Part shown: positions 51,944-61,377 of the stretch, one piece after another
Layout of the letters: each line of letters begins with the position of its first letter
Numbering within the stretch: the first letter of the stretch is position 1
NCBI RefSeq assembly: GCF_016616095.2
Contig: NZ_CP067089.2
Coordinates: 1,550,001-1,614,000, forward strand
Reading direction: 5' to 3'
Origin: Breznakiella homolactica
GTDB taxonomy: Bacteria; Spirochaetota; Spirochaetia; Treponematales; Breznakiellaceae
Length of the DNA stretch: 64,000 bases
Made by a program: the position numbers and the translations under genes
The notes under the pieces: model-generated
What the model was told of the DNA's origin: nothing
Databases searched by the model: none
What the model saw: the letters and a program-made list of their open reading frames with translations, nothing else

Positions 51944-52981
51944 TCAGCCGTTCAGAATCTCGGTTTCATCGGAGGTGAGTTCCTCAAATTCATCCTGCTC
52001 AAATTCGGCGATTTTCTTGACAATCTGGACCGCTATTTTTTTTCCGATCACACCGGGCCGGCAGAGAAATTTCCGTTTATTCCCAATATTGAGGGAAAAA
52101 GGTTCGTCCACCCTGCTGTTGTATAAATTCACGATATCACCGATCCGGAGGGATATGACATCCTTTGCGGTAACCTGTATACTGCCGACCTCAGCGGAAA
52201 CGCTGATGCTGGCGTTTGAGATTTTATCCTTGAGGATATTCAGGTTTTCCGTGGTGGTTCCCCGGCGGACCGACGAATACCAGAACTGCGCGGAAAGTTT
52301 GCCGATGATCGGCTCTATGGTAATATAGGGAATACAGAGGTTCATCATGCCCTCCACATCCCCGATCTTCGTTTCCAGGGTTACGAGAACAACCATTTCG
52401 TTGGGAGCGACAATTGAAGCGAACTGGGGATTGGTATCAATCTGGCCCAGCCGGGGCCGGAGATCGATTACCGTTGACCACGCTTCCCGCAGGTTTCCCA
52501 GGAGACGGACAATAATGCCTTCCATAACCGATGTTTCAATATCCGTCAGTTCATGCTGGGATTTGGTCCCCTCCCCGGTACCGCCGAAGAGGCGGTCGAT
52601 AATGGAAAAGGTGATCGCCGGGTCTATCTCCAGAATGGCGTTGCCCTTGAGCGGGTCCATGTTGATAATGGCCAGGGTCGTTGGGGTCGGTATGGAACGG
52701 ATAAATTCCTCATAGGTCAGCTGGTCCACCGACGCTACGTGGAGATGCACAATACTCCGGAGATTTGCCGAAAGGTTGGTTGTCGCCAGCCGGGCAAAGG
52801 TGTCGTGCATGATCGAAACCGTACGGATCTGTTCCTTGGAGAATTTGTCCGGCCGCTTGAAGTCGTATATTTTTATCTTTCGGGTATCCGCCGCCGGCCG
52901 GAAATCCTCCGGTTCGGTATCCCCTGCGTTTATCGCGGTGAGTAACTGGTCTATTTCATCCTGGGACAGAACTTCGGTCAT
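51944..52981 (-). CDS. fliM: Flagellar motor switch protein FliM
   Basis: 345 residues. The N-terminal CheY-binding segment VLSQDEIDQLLTAI is intact, followed by the CheC-like middle domain (FIRSIPTPTTLAIINM, FSIIDRLFGGTGEG) and a C-terminal SpoA domain (EVGSIQVTAKDVISLRIGDI, GVIGKKIAVQI). It forms the rotor ring that binds phospho-CheY. In spirochaetes fliM normally lies in the large fla operon; here it is flanked by DUF554 and a kinase, with only a weak ribosome site. It may be a second copy or a relocated gene. Confidence 0.95.
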   Translation of the reverse strand: MTEVLSQDEIDQLLTAINAGDTEPEDFRPAADTRKIKIYDFKRPDKFSKEQIRTVSIMHDTFARLATTNLSANLRSIVHLHVASVDQLTYEEFIRSIPTPTTLAIINMDPLKGNAILEIDPAITFSIIDRLFGGTGEGTKSQHELTDIETSVMEGIIVRLLGNLREAWSTVIDLRPRLGQIDTNPQFASIVAPNEMVVLVTLETKIGDVEGMMNLCIPYITIEPIIGKLSAQFWYSSVRRGTTTENLNILKDKISNASISVSAEVGSIQVTAKDVISLRIGDIVNLYNSRVDEPFSLNIGNKRKFLCRPGVIGKKIAVQIVKKIAEFEQDEFEELTSDETEILNG

Positions 52982-53071
52982 AGTCTATCTCTATTTTCGG
53001 CTTAATAATATGGATAATAACCCAATATTACATAACTATACAACATTTCCGTAAAAAACAACAGTCTTATA

Positions 53072-54436
53072 TCAGAGGGAACCGCTCTGTGACACGGGTA
53101 TCGAAAGGGTAAAACAGACCATTTCATCCCGGTTTCCGCCGCTGATAGTACCGTGATGCAGCCCCGCGATAGCCTTGGCAATGGAAAGCCCCAACCCCGA
53201 TCCGCCTTCGGAACGGGCGGCGTTTCCGCGGTAGAGCCGGTCAAACATATGGGACTCATCCCGGGGAGATAAGTATCCGGTATTGGCAACCTCAAAAATA
53301 ATCCTGCCGCGGTCTTCCCGGAGGTCCACCGTCACGAGACCGCCGGGCTCCGTATACTGGAGGGCGTTTTTGACCATATTCGAAACACAGCGCTGGAGCA
53401 GGTAGGCGTCGGCGGAAAAAACCGTATCCTCCGGAGCGGAGCACCGGAACCGTATATTCCGCTGCATAGCCAGGAACTTGAACCCCCTGCAGGTTTCGGT
53501 AACAAACTGGGCCGCGATGATATCCGCGGGGATGATTTTCATTTCCGGGGATTCGTAGCGGCTCAGCTCCTGGAGGCTCATGACCAGCTGTTCAATATGG
53601 CCGAGCTCCGCCAGGAGAGCTGCCAGGCGGGAACGGCCGGTGTCGAGCACCCCGTCGGCCATGGCTTCCAGCTGGGCCTTTACCGCGGCCACCGGAGTGC
53701 GGAGGTCATGGGAAATATCCTGCATCCATTGGCGGCGCAGGGATTCTTCCCGCTCGAGGCGTTCCCGGAGCTGCTCCGCGGACCGGACAATCACCGCAAA
53801 CTCATGGGTTTCCGCTGCAACCGACGGAGGTCGCTGGCCGTCCCCGCTGATGGAAACAATATCCCCCGCGAGGGCGGCGGCCTGTTTTGAGAAAACCGAT
53901 GAAATGAGCAGGGAAATTCCCAAAGCAAGAAGCACCGCAGCGGATCCTCCCGCCAGGGCCGCCTTGATCATGGTGGACAGGAAAATACGGTTCGCCCGGT
54001 ACGCCAGGAAGTCGGCGTTGTCCACCGAAAAATACCCCACCGGTATGCCGTTGTCCTCGATCACCCGGGGAGGATTCAGGGCCAGGAAGGTCTGCATGGG
54101 GCCCATACGCCGTTCCATCTCCGCCGGGCTTATGCGTTTTCCTTCATTAAGAAGAATCATCGGTTTTTTCTGTTCGTCAAAGACAAACACATAGAGGGAA
54201 TCGGTCATATAGGGAAGCAGCGCGGCCTCGAGCTCCGCGGGGGAAAACCCGCCCCGGAGGCGGTAAACCTTGGACAGTACCGGAAAGAGCAGGTTTTCCA
54301 GGTCAGCCTTTTTGTCGGTGTTCCAGCTTTCGATGGAAACCCGGACAGCGAAAATAAAAATCACCGTCATGATCAGGAAAACCGCCAGCACCGCCGTGAT
54401 CTGGCCGGAAAAAATACGGGTAAAAATATTTTTCAT
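53072..54436 (-). CDS. Sensor histidine kinase of the YD-protein operon
   Basis: 454 residues: helix near 12-32, a periplasmic region to about 155, second helix near 157-180, HAMP-like region, H-box SHDLRTPVAAVKAQLEAM, N-box NMVKNALQY, G1 VANTGYL and G2 GGSGLGLSIAKAI. The 120-residue sensor has no recognised motif. It starts inside the response regulator gene (ATGA) and ends the operon. Confidence 0.9.
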   Translation of the reverse strand: MKNIFTRIFSGQITAVLAVFLIMTVIFIFAVRVSIESWNTDKKADLENLLFPVLSKVYRLRGGFSPAELEAALLPYMTDSLYVFVFDEQKKPMILLNEGKRISPAEMERRMGPMQTFLALNPPRVIEDNGIPVGYFSVDNADFLAYRANRIFLSTMIKAALAGGSAAVLLALGISLLISSVFSKQAAALAGDIVSISGDGQRPPSVAAETHEFAVIVRSAEQLRERLEREESLRRQWMQDISHDLRTPVAAVKAQLEAMADGVLDTGRSRLAALLAELGHIEQLVMSLQELSRYESPEMKIIPADIIAAQFVTETCRGFKFLAMQRNIRFRCSAPEDTVFSADAYLLQRCVSNMVKNALQYTEPGGLVTVDLREDRGRIIFEVANTGYLSPRDESHMFDRLYRGNAARSEGGSGLGLSIAKAIAGLHHGTISGGNRDEMVCFTLSIPVSQSGSL

Positions 54437-55155
54437 GCCACTGAATTTACGGCAGCCCCTTTGGGAAGGGGTTCCCCGTTAAAACGGTAACCGTAGCCCC
54501 GGACCGTACTGATCCAGCCGGAATCTTTCAGTTTCTGGCGCAGGTTGGCGATATGGGTATCCACGGTCCGCTCACTGCCTTCAAAAAAATAGTTGAGGCA
54601 TTGGGCAAGGATTTTTTCCCGGGAAACAACCTGACCGGCGTTGCGGGCAAGGTACTCGAAGATCTCCCATTCCGCGCCGGTGAGATGTATATCCGTTCCG
54701 TTGAGCTTAAGCAGATGGCCCGCGGTATCCATGGCAATCCGGCCGCCCTCCAGGGCCCAGGCCAGGGAAGACCCGCAGTCCCCCCCGGAATTCCCGGCGG
54801 TTCTTTTGAGCAGGGCCTTTACCCGGAGCACCAGTTCCTTGGCGGAAAAGGGTTTGCAGATATAGTCATCGGCGCCGAGTTCAAACCCGAGGATCCGGTC
54901 GGATTCCGAATCTTTGGCGGTGAGGAATACGATGGGTATCGCCGAAATTCCCCGGATTTTCTTGGCCAGGGCAAAGCCGCTTCCGTCGGGGAGCATGACA
55001 TCCAGGATAACCAGATCAGCGTTTTCCCGTTCTATGACATCCAAAACCCCGTCGGTTCCCCCGAACTCAATGGTTTTATAGGATTCCAGCTGCAGGTAGC
55101 CCGCGCAGGCTTCCCGGATAAGGGTATTGTCTTCAACCAGTATAATACACGCCAT
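54433..55155 (-). CDS. OmpR-family response regulator of the YD-protein operon
   Basis: 240 residues. Receiver: VEDNTLIREA, phosphorylated Asp in LVILDVMLPDGSG, FLTAKDSES and CKPFSAKEL. The winged helix has LTGAEWEIFEYLARN and VDTHIANLRQKL. It starts two bases after the exported repeat protein and overlaps the kinase, so the three are transcribed together. The targets are unknown. Confidence 0.92.
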   Translation of the reverse strand: MACIILVEDNTLIREACAGYLQLESYKTIEFGGTDGVLDVIERENADLVILDVMLPDGSGFALAKKIRGISAIPIVFLTAKDSESDRILGFELGADDYICKPFSAKELVLRVKALLKRTAGNSGGDCGSSLAWALEGGRIAMDTAGHLLKLNGTDIHLTGAEWEIFEYLARNAGQVVSREKILAQCLNYFFEGSERTVDTHIANLRQKLKDSGWISTVRGYGYRFNGEPLPKGAAVNSVA

Positions 55156-55157
55156 AG

Positions 55158-56042
55158 TTACTCTCCGTAGGTAATCTCCCGCAGGGTGTATACCGGGCCG
55201 CGTTCTCTTCGGCGTACCCAGTTCCCCTGGCCATCGTAGATGTAGCTGATTTCCGCCTCTCCGGAATCCCCGCTGAAAAGCCGTTCTCCGATGACGGTGC
55301 CGTTTTCCCCATAGGCCCTTTCCAGGGAAGTTTTTACGGTACTGCGGGCATCCAGGGTTTTCCGGCGTGAAAGTCTGCCTTCTTCGGTGTAGGAGTATTC
55401 AACCTGTTCATACAAACCGTTCCCGTCATAGCGGGTCTCGGATACCAGGTTGCCCGATGTATCATAGGAAAACTCCGTGCGTTTAAGGAGTTTTCCGTCG
55501 GGATACAGGGCTTCGTATACCGAGAGCCGGCGGTCTTCGGTATAGCCGTAGGTCTCCCGGAGACTTACGGTTCCGTCGCTCTTGTAGGTGGTCTTCTCTG
55601 CGGCAAGGTGCTGGTCGTTGTAAACGAAACAGGCCTTCCATTCGGCGGCGCCGCCGGAACCGGAGGAGACTTCCTCCGAAAGCCGCCCTTCTTCGTCATA
55701 GCGGTATTCGTATTTCCATTTGAGGTCGCCGGAACTGCCGGTACCGGTTATTTCCGACAGGGCGCCGTTTTCCAGATAGGAATAACGGGTTTCAGTCTTA
55801 ACCGAACCGTCCGTTTCATACTGGGCCATAAGAACCGGATGGCGGTCATCGAAATCGATGGAGCTCTTGAGGCTCAGGTCTCCAAGATCCGTTCCCTGGT
55901 ATTCACGGATACGGACCGCTTTTCCTCTGATATCTTCGGCTATGCCGGTCAGAGCCGCAGTTTCGTCCTGGGCGGCGCAGGGGACGGCGGCCCCCAGAAA
56001 AACACACCACAGAACCGTTCCAATCTTCTGAAACAGCTTCAA
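55158..56042 (-). CDS. Exported YD/RHS-like repeat protein
   Basis: 294 residues when started at TTG 56042, which has GGAG seven bases upstream and gives a proper signal peptide (KLFQKIGTVLWCVFLGAAVPCAA). The rest is about ten copies of a 20-22-residue beta-type repeat: YEYRYDEEGRLSEEV, TYGYTEDRRLSVYEAL, TEFSYDTSGNLVSETRYD and YSYTEEGRLSRRKTL. The pattern recalls YD repeats of RHS proteins and MORN-like units, which bind carbohydrate or form shells. As the first gene ahead of a two-component pair it may be the periplasmic detector of the signal. Confidence 0.75.
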   Translation of the reverse strand: MKLFQKIGTVLWCVFLGAAVPCAAQDETAALTGIAEDIRGKAVRIREYQGTDLGDLSLKSSIDFDDRHPVLMAQYETDGSVKTETRYSYLENGALSEITGTGSSGDLKWKYEYRYDEEGRLSEEVSSGSGGAAEWKACFVYNDQHLAAEKTTYKSDGTVSLRETYGYTEDRRLSVYEALYPDGKLLKRTEFSYDTSGNLVSETRYDGNGLYEQVEYSYTEEGRLSRRKTLDARSTVKTSLERAYGENGTVIGERLFSGDSGEAEISYIYDGQGNWVRRRERGPVYTLREITYGE

Positions 56043-56300
56043 TACAATTCTCCGGGAATGATGGTATTTCCAAAGAAAAAACATTTCAACGCGGTCCGGC
56101 GCTCCGGAAGGATTCCATTGAAAGATAATTATAAAATTCAAAAGATATTTCAAAAATTCGGCGTTCATCTTTGCAGAATCTTAACAATACCCCCAAAAAG
56201 CCCTGACCTTTACCGGCTAGATTCTTTGGTATACAGACAGCGGGCTCCGGAGCCAAGTTTTGGCATGGCCCGCAATTTAAACTGAAGGAAGGATAAGATC

Positions 56301-56822
56301 ATGAAAAAGCTTATCACAAAAATCATTACTGCGGCCCTGATAGCGGGAACCGCAGCAGGTATCCATGCCCAGGAATTCGGCATGCCCCGGGACGCAGTCA
56401 CCATCGGAGAAATGGTTTCCGCCAGCGTTGACTGCACCCAGCTTGTGGACGCGCTGGACGATCATGTGGATCTTTCGGAATTTACCGTGGCGGTATCGGA
56501 CCTGGCGGACGAAGTGGACATCCTGGCGGACGCCGGAGGCATCACCGTATTTGCTCCGGTGAACGAAGCCGTGGAAGATACGACATTTATGGATTCTGCG
56601 GTGGCCGATTATATCGTCCCCGGCACTTTTACCATTGAAGCCCTCCAGGGCATGGAAAGCCTCACCGCCCTTTCGGGAAAGGAACTTTCCGTGGAAGCCG
56701 GAGAAACAGGGGTTACCGTAAACGGGATTGCCCTGGCAGCGGATGACAGCATCACATCCCAGGGAATTATCATCAACAAGCTCGCAGGTACCTTTGAAGA
56801 GACCCTGCTGACCCTGCGCTGA
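56301..56822 (+). CDS. Secreted fasciclin (FAS1)-domain protein
   Basis: 173 residues with a signal peptide ending GIHAQ. A FAS1 domain is recognisable by ITVFAPVNEAV, the central ADYIVPGTFTIEAL and the end TSQGIIINKLAGT. It is a short version: the helical middle of FAS1 is reduced. These proteins mediate adhesion or cell-surface contacts. GGAAGGATAAGATC precedes the ATG. A small lipoprotein gene follows 25 bases later and the pair ends at the terminator at 57136-57195. Confidence 0.85.
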   Translation: MKKLITKIITAALIAGTAAGIHAQEFGMPRDAVTIGEMVSASVDCTQLVDALDDHVDLSEFTVAVSDLADEVDILADAGGITVFAPVNEAVEDTTFMDSAVADYIVPGTFTIEALQGMESLTALSGKELSVEAGETGVTVNGIALAADDSITSQGIIINKLAGTFEETLLTLR

Positions 56823-56847
56823 ACAGCTTCGCCGACTGGAGTATAGT

Positions 56848-57105
56848 ATGGAAAAAGGAAAAATATTTAAAAAAATAATCGTGGCGGTATCCGCCGCCGC
56901 GGCAGCCTTGGCCTTAGCAGCCTGCGGATCCGGCGAGATGGAACAGGTTTCGCAGCCCGCGGAGCTATCCGGAAGCGGATACGATGTTTCAGCCCCAAAA
57001 GACCTCGATTCCGTCTACAGCGGGGCGCTGCCCCAGGATAACGGTACGGTTACCGAAGAATCCGAAGAAAATAAGGAAAATGAGGAGAATCCGGCAGCAC
57101 CGTAA
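56848..57105 (+). CDS. Small acidic lipoprotein
   Basis: 85 residues. Lipoprotein signal with lipobox LALAACGSG; the mature part of about 57 residues is hydrophilic and ends in a Glu/Asn-rich tail (TEESEENKENEENPAAP). No domain is recognised. GGAGTATAGT precedes the ATG. Co-transcribed with the fasciclin gene, so perhaps a surface partner. Confidence 0.75.
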   Translation: MEKGKIFKKIIVAVSAAAAALALAACGSGEMEQVSQPAELSGSGYDVSAPKDLDSVYSGALPQDNGTVTEESEENKENEENPAAP

Positions 57106-57135
57106 AAAAATGTTCCAGTAAGTAAAAAAGTATAA

Positions 57136-57195
57136 AACGGCGCTGTCCGGGAGAAGGATTACGGTTTATCCTGTACCCCGGGCGGCGTTTTTTTT
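57136..57195 (+). terminator. Terminator after the fasciclin-lipoprotein operon
   Basis: A long imperfect stem (AACGGCGC...CCGGG with CCCGGGCGGCGTT) enclosing the inner pair GGAT/ATCC, followed by eight T (57188-57195). Confidence 0.7.
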
Positions 57196-57243
57196 CATTA
57201 AATTAAGTAAAAGGCTTTTTCCTGCATCAGCTTCCCGGAAGCG

Positions 57244-57271
57244 TTGCCAATCGGTGAATTTATCGTATAAT
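57244..57271 (+). promoter_or_regulatory. Promoter of the hybrid histidine kinase operon
   Basis: TTGCCA (57244-57249) and TATAAT (57266-57271) with a 16-base spacer. The leader before the ATG at 57299 is only about 20 bases and includes GGAGAAG. Confidence 0.6.
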
Positions 57272-57298
57272 GGGAATCACGGAGAAGCGGACCTCGTA

Positions 57299-60200
57299 AT
57301 GGAATCAAAAAAAACGTCCCTGTCGATCCGCCTGGGCCAGTTTCTGACCCGGTTAGGCATTGGCATGCAGGCAAAATTGATCATGATTTTCCTCCTGGTG
57401 CAGGTTCTGCCATTGATTCTGCTTACGGTTATGGCCTGGCAGCAGGTCCATATCCTGGGGGATATTCTCCGGGAAATTGCCGTGGAGGATGCCTCCGACG
57501 CGCTGAACCGGAGCGCGGTGGAAAACATCGAACGGATGTCCACCGACGCCGCCAACAGGGTGGCGGAGTTTCTGTACAGCAGGGACGATGATATCCTCTA
57601 TCTGGCCACTCTGGAACCGACCCTGGAAAATTACCGGCGCTTTTCCGAGATGCAGCAGGGCGCCATTGTTAAAAAAGGCGAATGGGTCCTGGCAGATGAC
57701 GGACTGTCCTGGGTGCTTCAGAACCCGCCTCCCGCGGATTCCGCCGGCGGAGTATCCACCAACAGCGAAAACAACGACATGGACGGTTTTAATTACCGTC
57801 CGCCGGAAATATACCCATCCGAGAAGGTTCCATTTTACGACGAGATTACCTTTGTGGATCTCGACGGAACGGAACGGGTAAAATACGTTACGCCCCATTC
57901 CACCAAGGTCCGGTTTCCCCTGGATTCCCGCCGCCGGGATGTATCCCGGCGGGAAAACACCTATATCAAAGCGGAAAATTATTTTGAGAAACTGACGGCC
58001 CTGCAGCCCGGTGAGATTTACGTATCCGATGTGATCGGCGCATACGCGGGATCAAACTACATCGGGATGTATACTCCGGAGAATGTGCAGAAGGCCGCGG
58101 CGGACCGGGGCTACGATATTCCCTACCTTCCGGAGGAACAGGCCTACGCCGGGGAGGAAAACCCCAACGGCCGGCGTTTTGAGGGCATTGTACGGTGGGC
58201 CACGCCGGTAACCGGGGCGGGCGGCGCGGTCGTAGGGTACGTTACCTTTGCCCTGAACCATGACCATATTATGGAATTTACCGACCATCTTACCCCTATG
58301 AATGAGCGGTATACCCGGCTGCCCAGCGCCTATGACGGCAATTATGCCTTCATCTGGGATTACCAGTGCCGGAGCATCTGCCACCCCCGGCACCATTCCA
58401 TCGTGGGTTACGATCCGGAAACCGGCAGTCCCCAGATTCCCTGGCTGGAATCTTCAATATACGAAGGATGGAAATCCAGCGGACTGGAGAAGTGGACCGA
58501 TTACGCAAAAGACATACCGGTCTTTTACGAGCAGTCCCGGGCAAAAATACCGGCCCCGGAGCTCACCCGGGCAGGTCTGGTAGGTCTGGATGGCCGGTAC
58601 CTGAACAACGCCCCCCAATGCACCGGCTGGATGGACCTCACCGGGGAAGGCGGCTCCGGTTCCTTCTATATACTCTGGAGCGGTATTTACAAGCTCAACA
58701 CCGCCGCGGCAATCCCCTACTACACCGGGCAGTACGCCCCTTCGGAAGCCAATGGGTTTTCCCGCCGGGGCTTCGGTTTTGTGGCCATCGGTTCGGGGCT
58801 GGAGGACTTCACCCGTCCGGCGGCGGACATGGAAGGCCGGCTCATTGACGCCATCCAGGAAAACCAGGAATCCACCACCCAGCGGCTCCTGTTCACCACC
58901 ATTGTCCTAATCATCCTGGTGGTATGCATTGCGATCCTGGTAGCCAGTTCCATTACGGGAAAGATCAACACCCTTATCGCGGGGATCTCCCATTTCCGGG
59001 GAGGAGAACGCCAGTTCCGGTTTAATGTACCGGTTAAGGATGAGTTCGGAGCCCTGGCGGATTCCTTCGATGATATGGCGGACAGCATCGTGGCCAGCGT
59101 GAAGAATTCCCTGAGCATCACCGACATGGATCGGCGGATCATCTATATGAACGGGCCGGGGCTGGAATTCTGCCGGAAAACCCTGCCGGAAGTAACCGGA
59201 GCGCCCTATGCCGAAACCAGTGTGTACCCGGCGAACTCACCCTATGATCCTATTCTGGCGCTGGAGGAAGGAAGGGAAGCGGAAATTTTCTACCTGGAAA
59301 ACAGCGACCGCTACCTTAAAGGAATAGCCAATTACCTTCTCGATAAAGAAGGCCGGCGGATCGGCTACATCATCGAAACCGCGGACATGACCGATATGGT
59401 CCGGGAGCAGATCCGTATCGAGGAACAGAAATCCCTTCTGGATAAAATCTTTTCCGCGTCCCCGGACCTGATCTGGTATATGGATTCCCGAGGGGCGTAC
59501 TTTACGGTTAATCCCCGGTTTGCCGCCATCGCGGACAGGCCTACGGAAGAGTTTACCGGCAAAACCGCGGAGGAGATTCTTCCGGCGGATATCGCCCGGG
59601 GATTCGCGGAGAATGACCTGAAGGCCATTGCCGGATCGGAGCCCCTGTACTCGGAGGAACATCTCAGCTTCGCCGACGGCCACAGGGAAATCCTCGATTC
59701 GGTGCGCACCCCCATTTACGACGGCAGCGGTTCCCTCATCGGCCTTCTGGGTTTTGCCCGGAACGTCACCATCCGGGTGGAAATGGAGGAAAAGCTCCGC
59801 AGGACCCAGCTGGACCTGGAAAAAGCGGTTAATGACGCCAACGAAGCCAATGCCCACAAAGGGGAATTCCTGGCGCGGATGAGCCATGAAATCCGGACAC
59901 CCATGAACGCCATCATCGGCCTTACCGCAATTGTACAGAAAAAACTGGGGGAGCTTGCCAGCCGGGAAGGCGCCATGGATCTGGTGGCCGATCACATAGA
60001 CCAGATCGAATCATCCTCCCAGCATCTGCTGGGGCTTCTCAACGATATCCTGGATCTTTCCAAAATCGAAGCCGGCAGGATCGAACTTACCGATGAAACG
60101 GTGCAGCTTTCCCAGCTAGCCGCCACGGTGGCCAACATCATCCGGCCCCGGTGCGAAGAAAAAAACATACACTTTGAAACGACGGTCCCGGATTTCAATC

Positions 60201-61024
60201 CCCCGGCGTTCCGTCTGGACTCCCTCCGGCTCCGGCAGGTGCTGATAAACCTCCTGGGCAACGCGGTAAAATTTACCCCGGAACACGGCACCATTGAGTT
60301 TAAACTCATCAAGAAAGAACACCGGGACGGGAAACTCCTGGTGGAATTCATCGTCAGGGATACGGGTATCGGTATTGCCGGAGAGGATGTCGGCAAAATC
60401 TTTGAATCCTTTGAACAGGGCGGAAGCGATATTGCCCGGAAACACGGCGGCACCGGCCTGGGGCTGGCTATCAGCAAACGGATACTCCATATGTTCGGCA
60501 GTGAAATTATCGTGGAAAGTACCCCGGGTAAGGGCAGTACCTTCCGTTTCGAGATATGGCTCACGGAAACCCAAGAAGGGCTTGATGAAAAAACCGCCGA
60601 GCCCTCCGTGTCCGGAAAATTCCCCGGGGCGCGGATGCTCCTGGTGGACGATGTGGAGGTCAACCGCCTCATCGTGCGGTCCCTGCTGGAGGACACGGGC
60701 ATTCAAATTGACGAGGCCGCGGACGGAAAGGAAGCGGTGGACATGTTCGCCGCGTCGGCCCCGGGTTATTACAATGTTATTCTCATGGATGTGCAGATGC
60801 CCCGGATGGACGGCTATGAGGCGACGGAAGCCATCCGGGTTCTTGATCGGCCGGACGCCGGGACAGTTCCGGTCATCGCCCTGACGGCCAACGCTTTTAA
60901 GGAAGACATAGACCGGGCTGCTTCCCACGGCATGAACGACCACATTGCCAAGCCCGTGGAGCTTGACGCGTTGATGAAAGCCCTGTCCCGGTTCCTCAGA
61001 GGCAGCGAAGAGGAAACGGAATGA
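57299..61024 (+). CDS. Large hybrid sensor histidine kinase
   Basis: 1241 residues: helix at about 24-44, a very large periplasmic sensor to about 528 (Cache-like; includes CRSICHPRHHS, where the CHPRHHS resembles Cache IHPR motifs), helix about 530-550, HAMP, PAS 1 (SLSITDMDRRIIYMN), PAS 2 (SASPDLIWYMDSRGAYF), H-box SHEIRTPMNAIIGL (His near 862), ATPase motifs NLLGNAVKFT and GTGLGLAISKRIL, and a C-terminal receiver (LLVDDVEVNR, ILMDVQMPRMDGYEA, ALTANAF). No HPt domain, so a separate phosphotransfer partner or direct signalling is expected. Followed by two ATGA-overlapped genes. Confidence 0.92.
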   Translation: MESKKTSLSIRLGQFLTRLGIGMQAKLIMIFLLVQVLPLILLTVMAWQQVHILGDILREIAVEDASDALNRSAVENIERMSTDAANRVAEFLYSRDDDILYLATLEPTLENYRRFSEMQQGAIVKKGEWVLADDGLSWVLQNPPPADSAGGVSTNSENNDMDGFNYRPPEIYPSEKVPFYDEITFVDLDGTERVKYVTPHSTKVRFPLDSRRRDVSRRENTYIKAENYFEKLTALQPGEIYVSDVIGAYAGSNYIGMYTPENVQKAAADRGYDIPYLPEEQAYAGEENPNGRRFEGIVRWATPVTGAGGAVVGYVTFALNHDHIMEFTDHLTPMNERYTRLPSAYDGNYAFIWDYQCRSICHPRHHSIVGYDPETGSPQIPWLESSIYEGWKSSGLEKWTDYAKDIPVFYEQSRAKIPAPELTRAGLVGLDGRYLNNAPQCTGWMDLTGEGGSGSFYILWSGIYKLNTAAAIPYYTGQYAPSEANGFSRRGFGFVAIGSGLEDFTRPAADMEGRLIDAIQENQESTTQRLLFTTIVLIILVVCIAILVASSITGKINTLIAGISHFRGGERQFRFNVPVKDEFGALADSFDDMADSIVASVKNSLSITDMDRRIIYMNGPGLEFCRKTLPEVTGAPYAETSVYPANSPYDPILALEEGREAEIFYLENSDRYLKGIANYLLDKEGRRIGYIIETADMTDMVREQIRIEEQKSLLDKIFSASPDLIWYMDSRGAYFTVNPRFAAIADRPTEEFTGKTAEEILPADIARGFAENDLKAIAGSEPLYSEEHLSFADGHREILDSVRTPIYDGSGSLIGLLGFARNVTIRVEMEEKLRRTQLDLEKAVNDANEANAHKGEFLARMSHEIRTPMNAIIGLTAIVQKKLGELASREGAMDLVADHIDQIESSSQHLLGLLNDILDLSKIEAGRIELTDETVQLSQLAATVANIIRPRCEEKNIHFETTVPDFNPPAFRLDSLRLRQVLINLLGNAVKFTPEHGTIEFKLIKKEHRDGKLLVEFIVRDTGIGIAGEDVGKIFESFEQGGSDIARKHGGTGLGLAISKRILHMFGSEIIVESTPGKGSTFRFEIWLTETQEGLDEKTAEPSVSGKFPGARMLLVDDVEVNRLIVRSLLEDTGIQIDEAADGKEAVDMFAASAPGYYNVILMDVQMPRMDGYEATEAIRVLDRPDAGTVPVIALTANAFKEDIDRAASHGMNDHIAKPVELDALMKALSRFLRGSEEETE

Positions 61025-61377
61025 TCCCGCTGTATAGCACCGTCTGCACCCTGCTGCTGCTTCACGAAATCGAATCGGCCTATGAGAAGGAATGGGAAAT
61101 TCTGCATTTACCGGGAAAAATAACGGGATTCCTGCTGATGCACATTCCCATTATAGCGGTTATGTTTCTCGGCCTGTACTGGCTGGCTGCGGGTTTTCCC
61201 GCGGGAAACATCGTTTCCCTCATTGTGGGTATTGCCGGACTTTTCCCCTTCACGGTCCATAAGCTGCTGGTCAGGAGGAAGGAACATTTCGGCAGTTTAA
61301 CTTCAAACATCATTATCATCGCCAGCGGAATAACCGGCATTGCGTTGGCGGCACTAAGCATAGGGAGACTGCTATGA
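61021..61377 (+). CDS. Small membrane protein with HEIESAYEKEW motif (DUF6713-like)
   Basis: 118 residues with about four membrane helices. The conserved N-terminal motif HEIESAYEKEW followed by LPGKITGFLLMHIPI resembles DUF6713/HXXEE-type proteins of unknown function; the His and Glu residues facing the first helix could bind metal. It overlaps the kinase stop and the next start by ATGA, so it is expressed with both. Confidence 0.65.
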   Translation: MIPLYSTVCTLLLLHEIESAYEKEWEILHLPGKITGFLLMHIPIIAVMFLGLYWLAAGFPAGNIVSLIVGIAGLFPFTVHKLLVRRKEHFGSLTSNIIIIASGITGIALAALSIGRLL

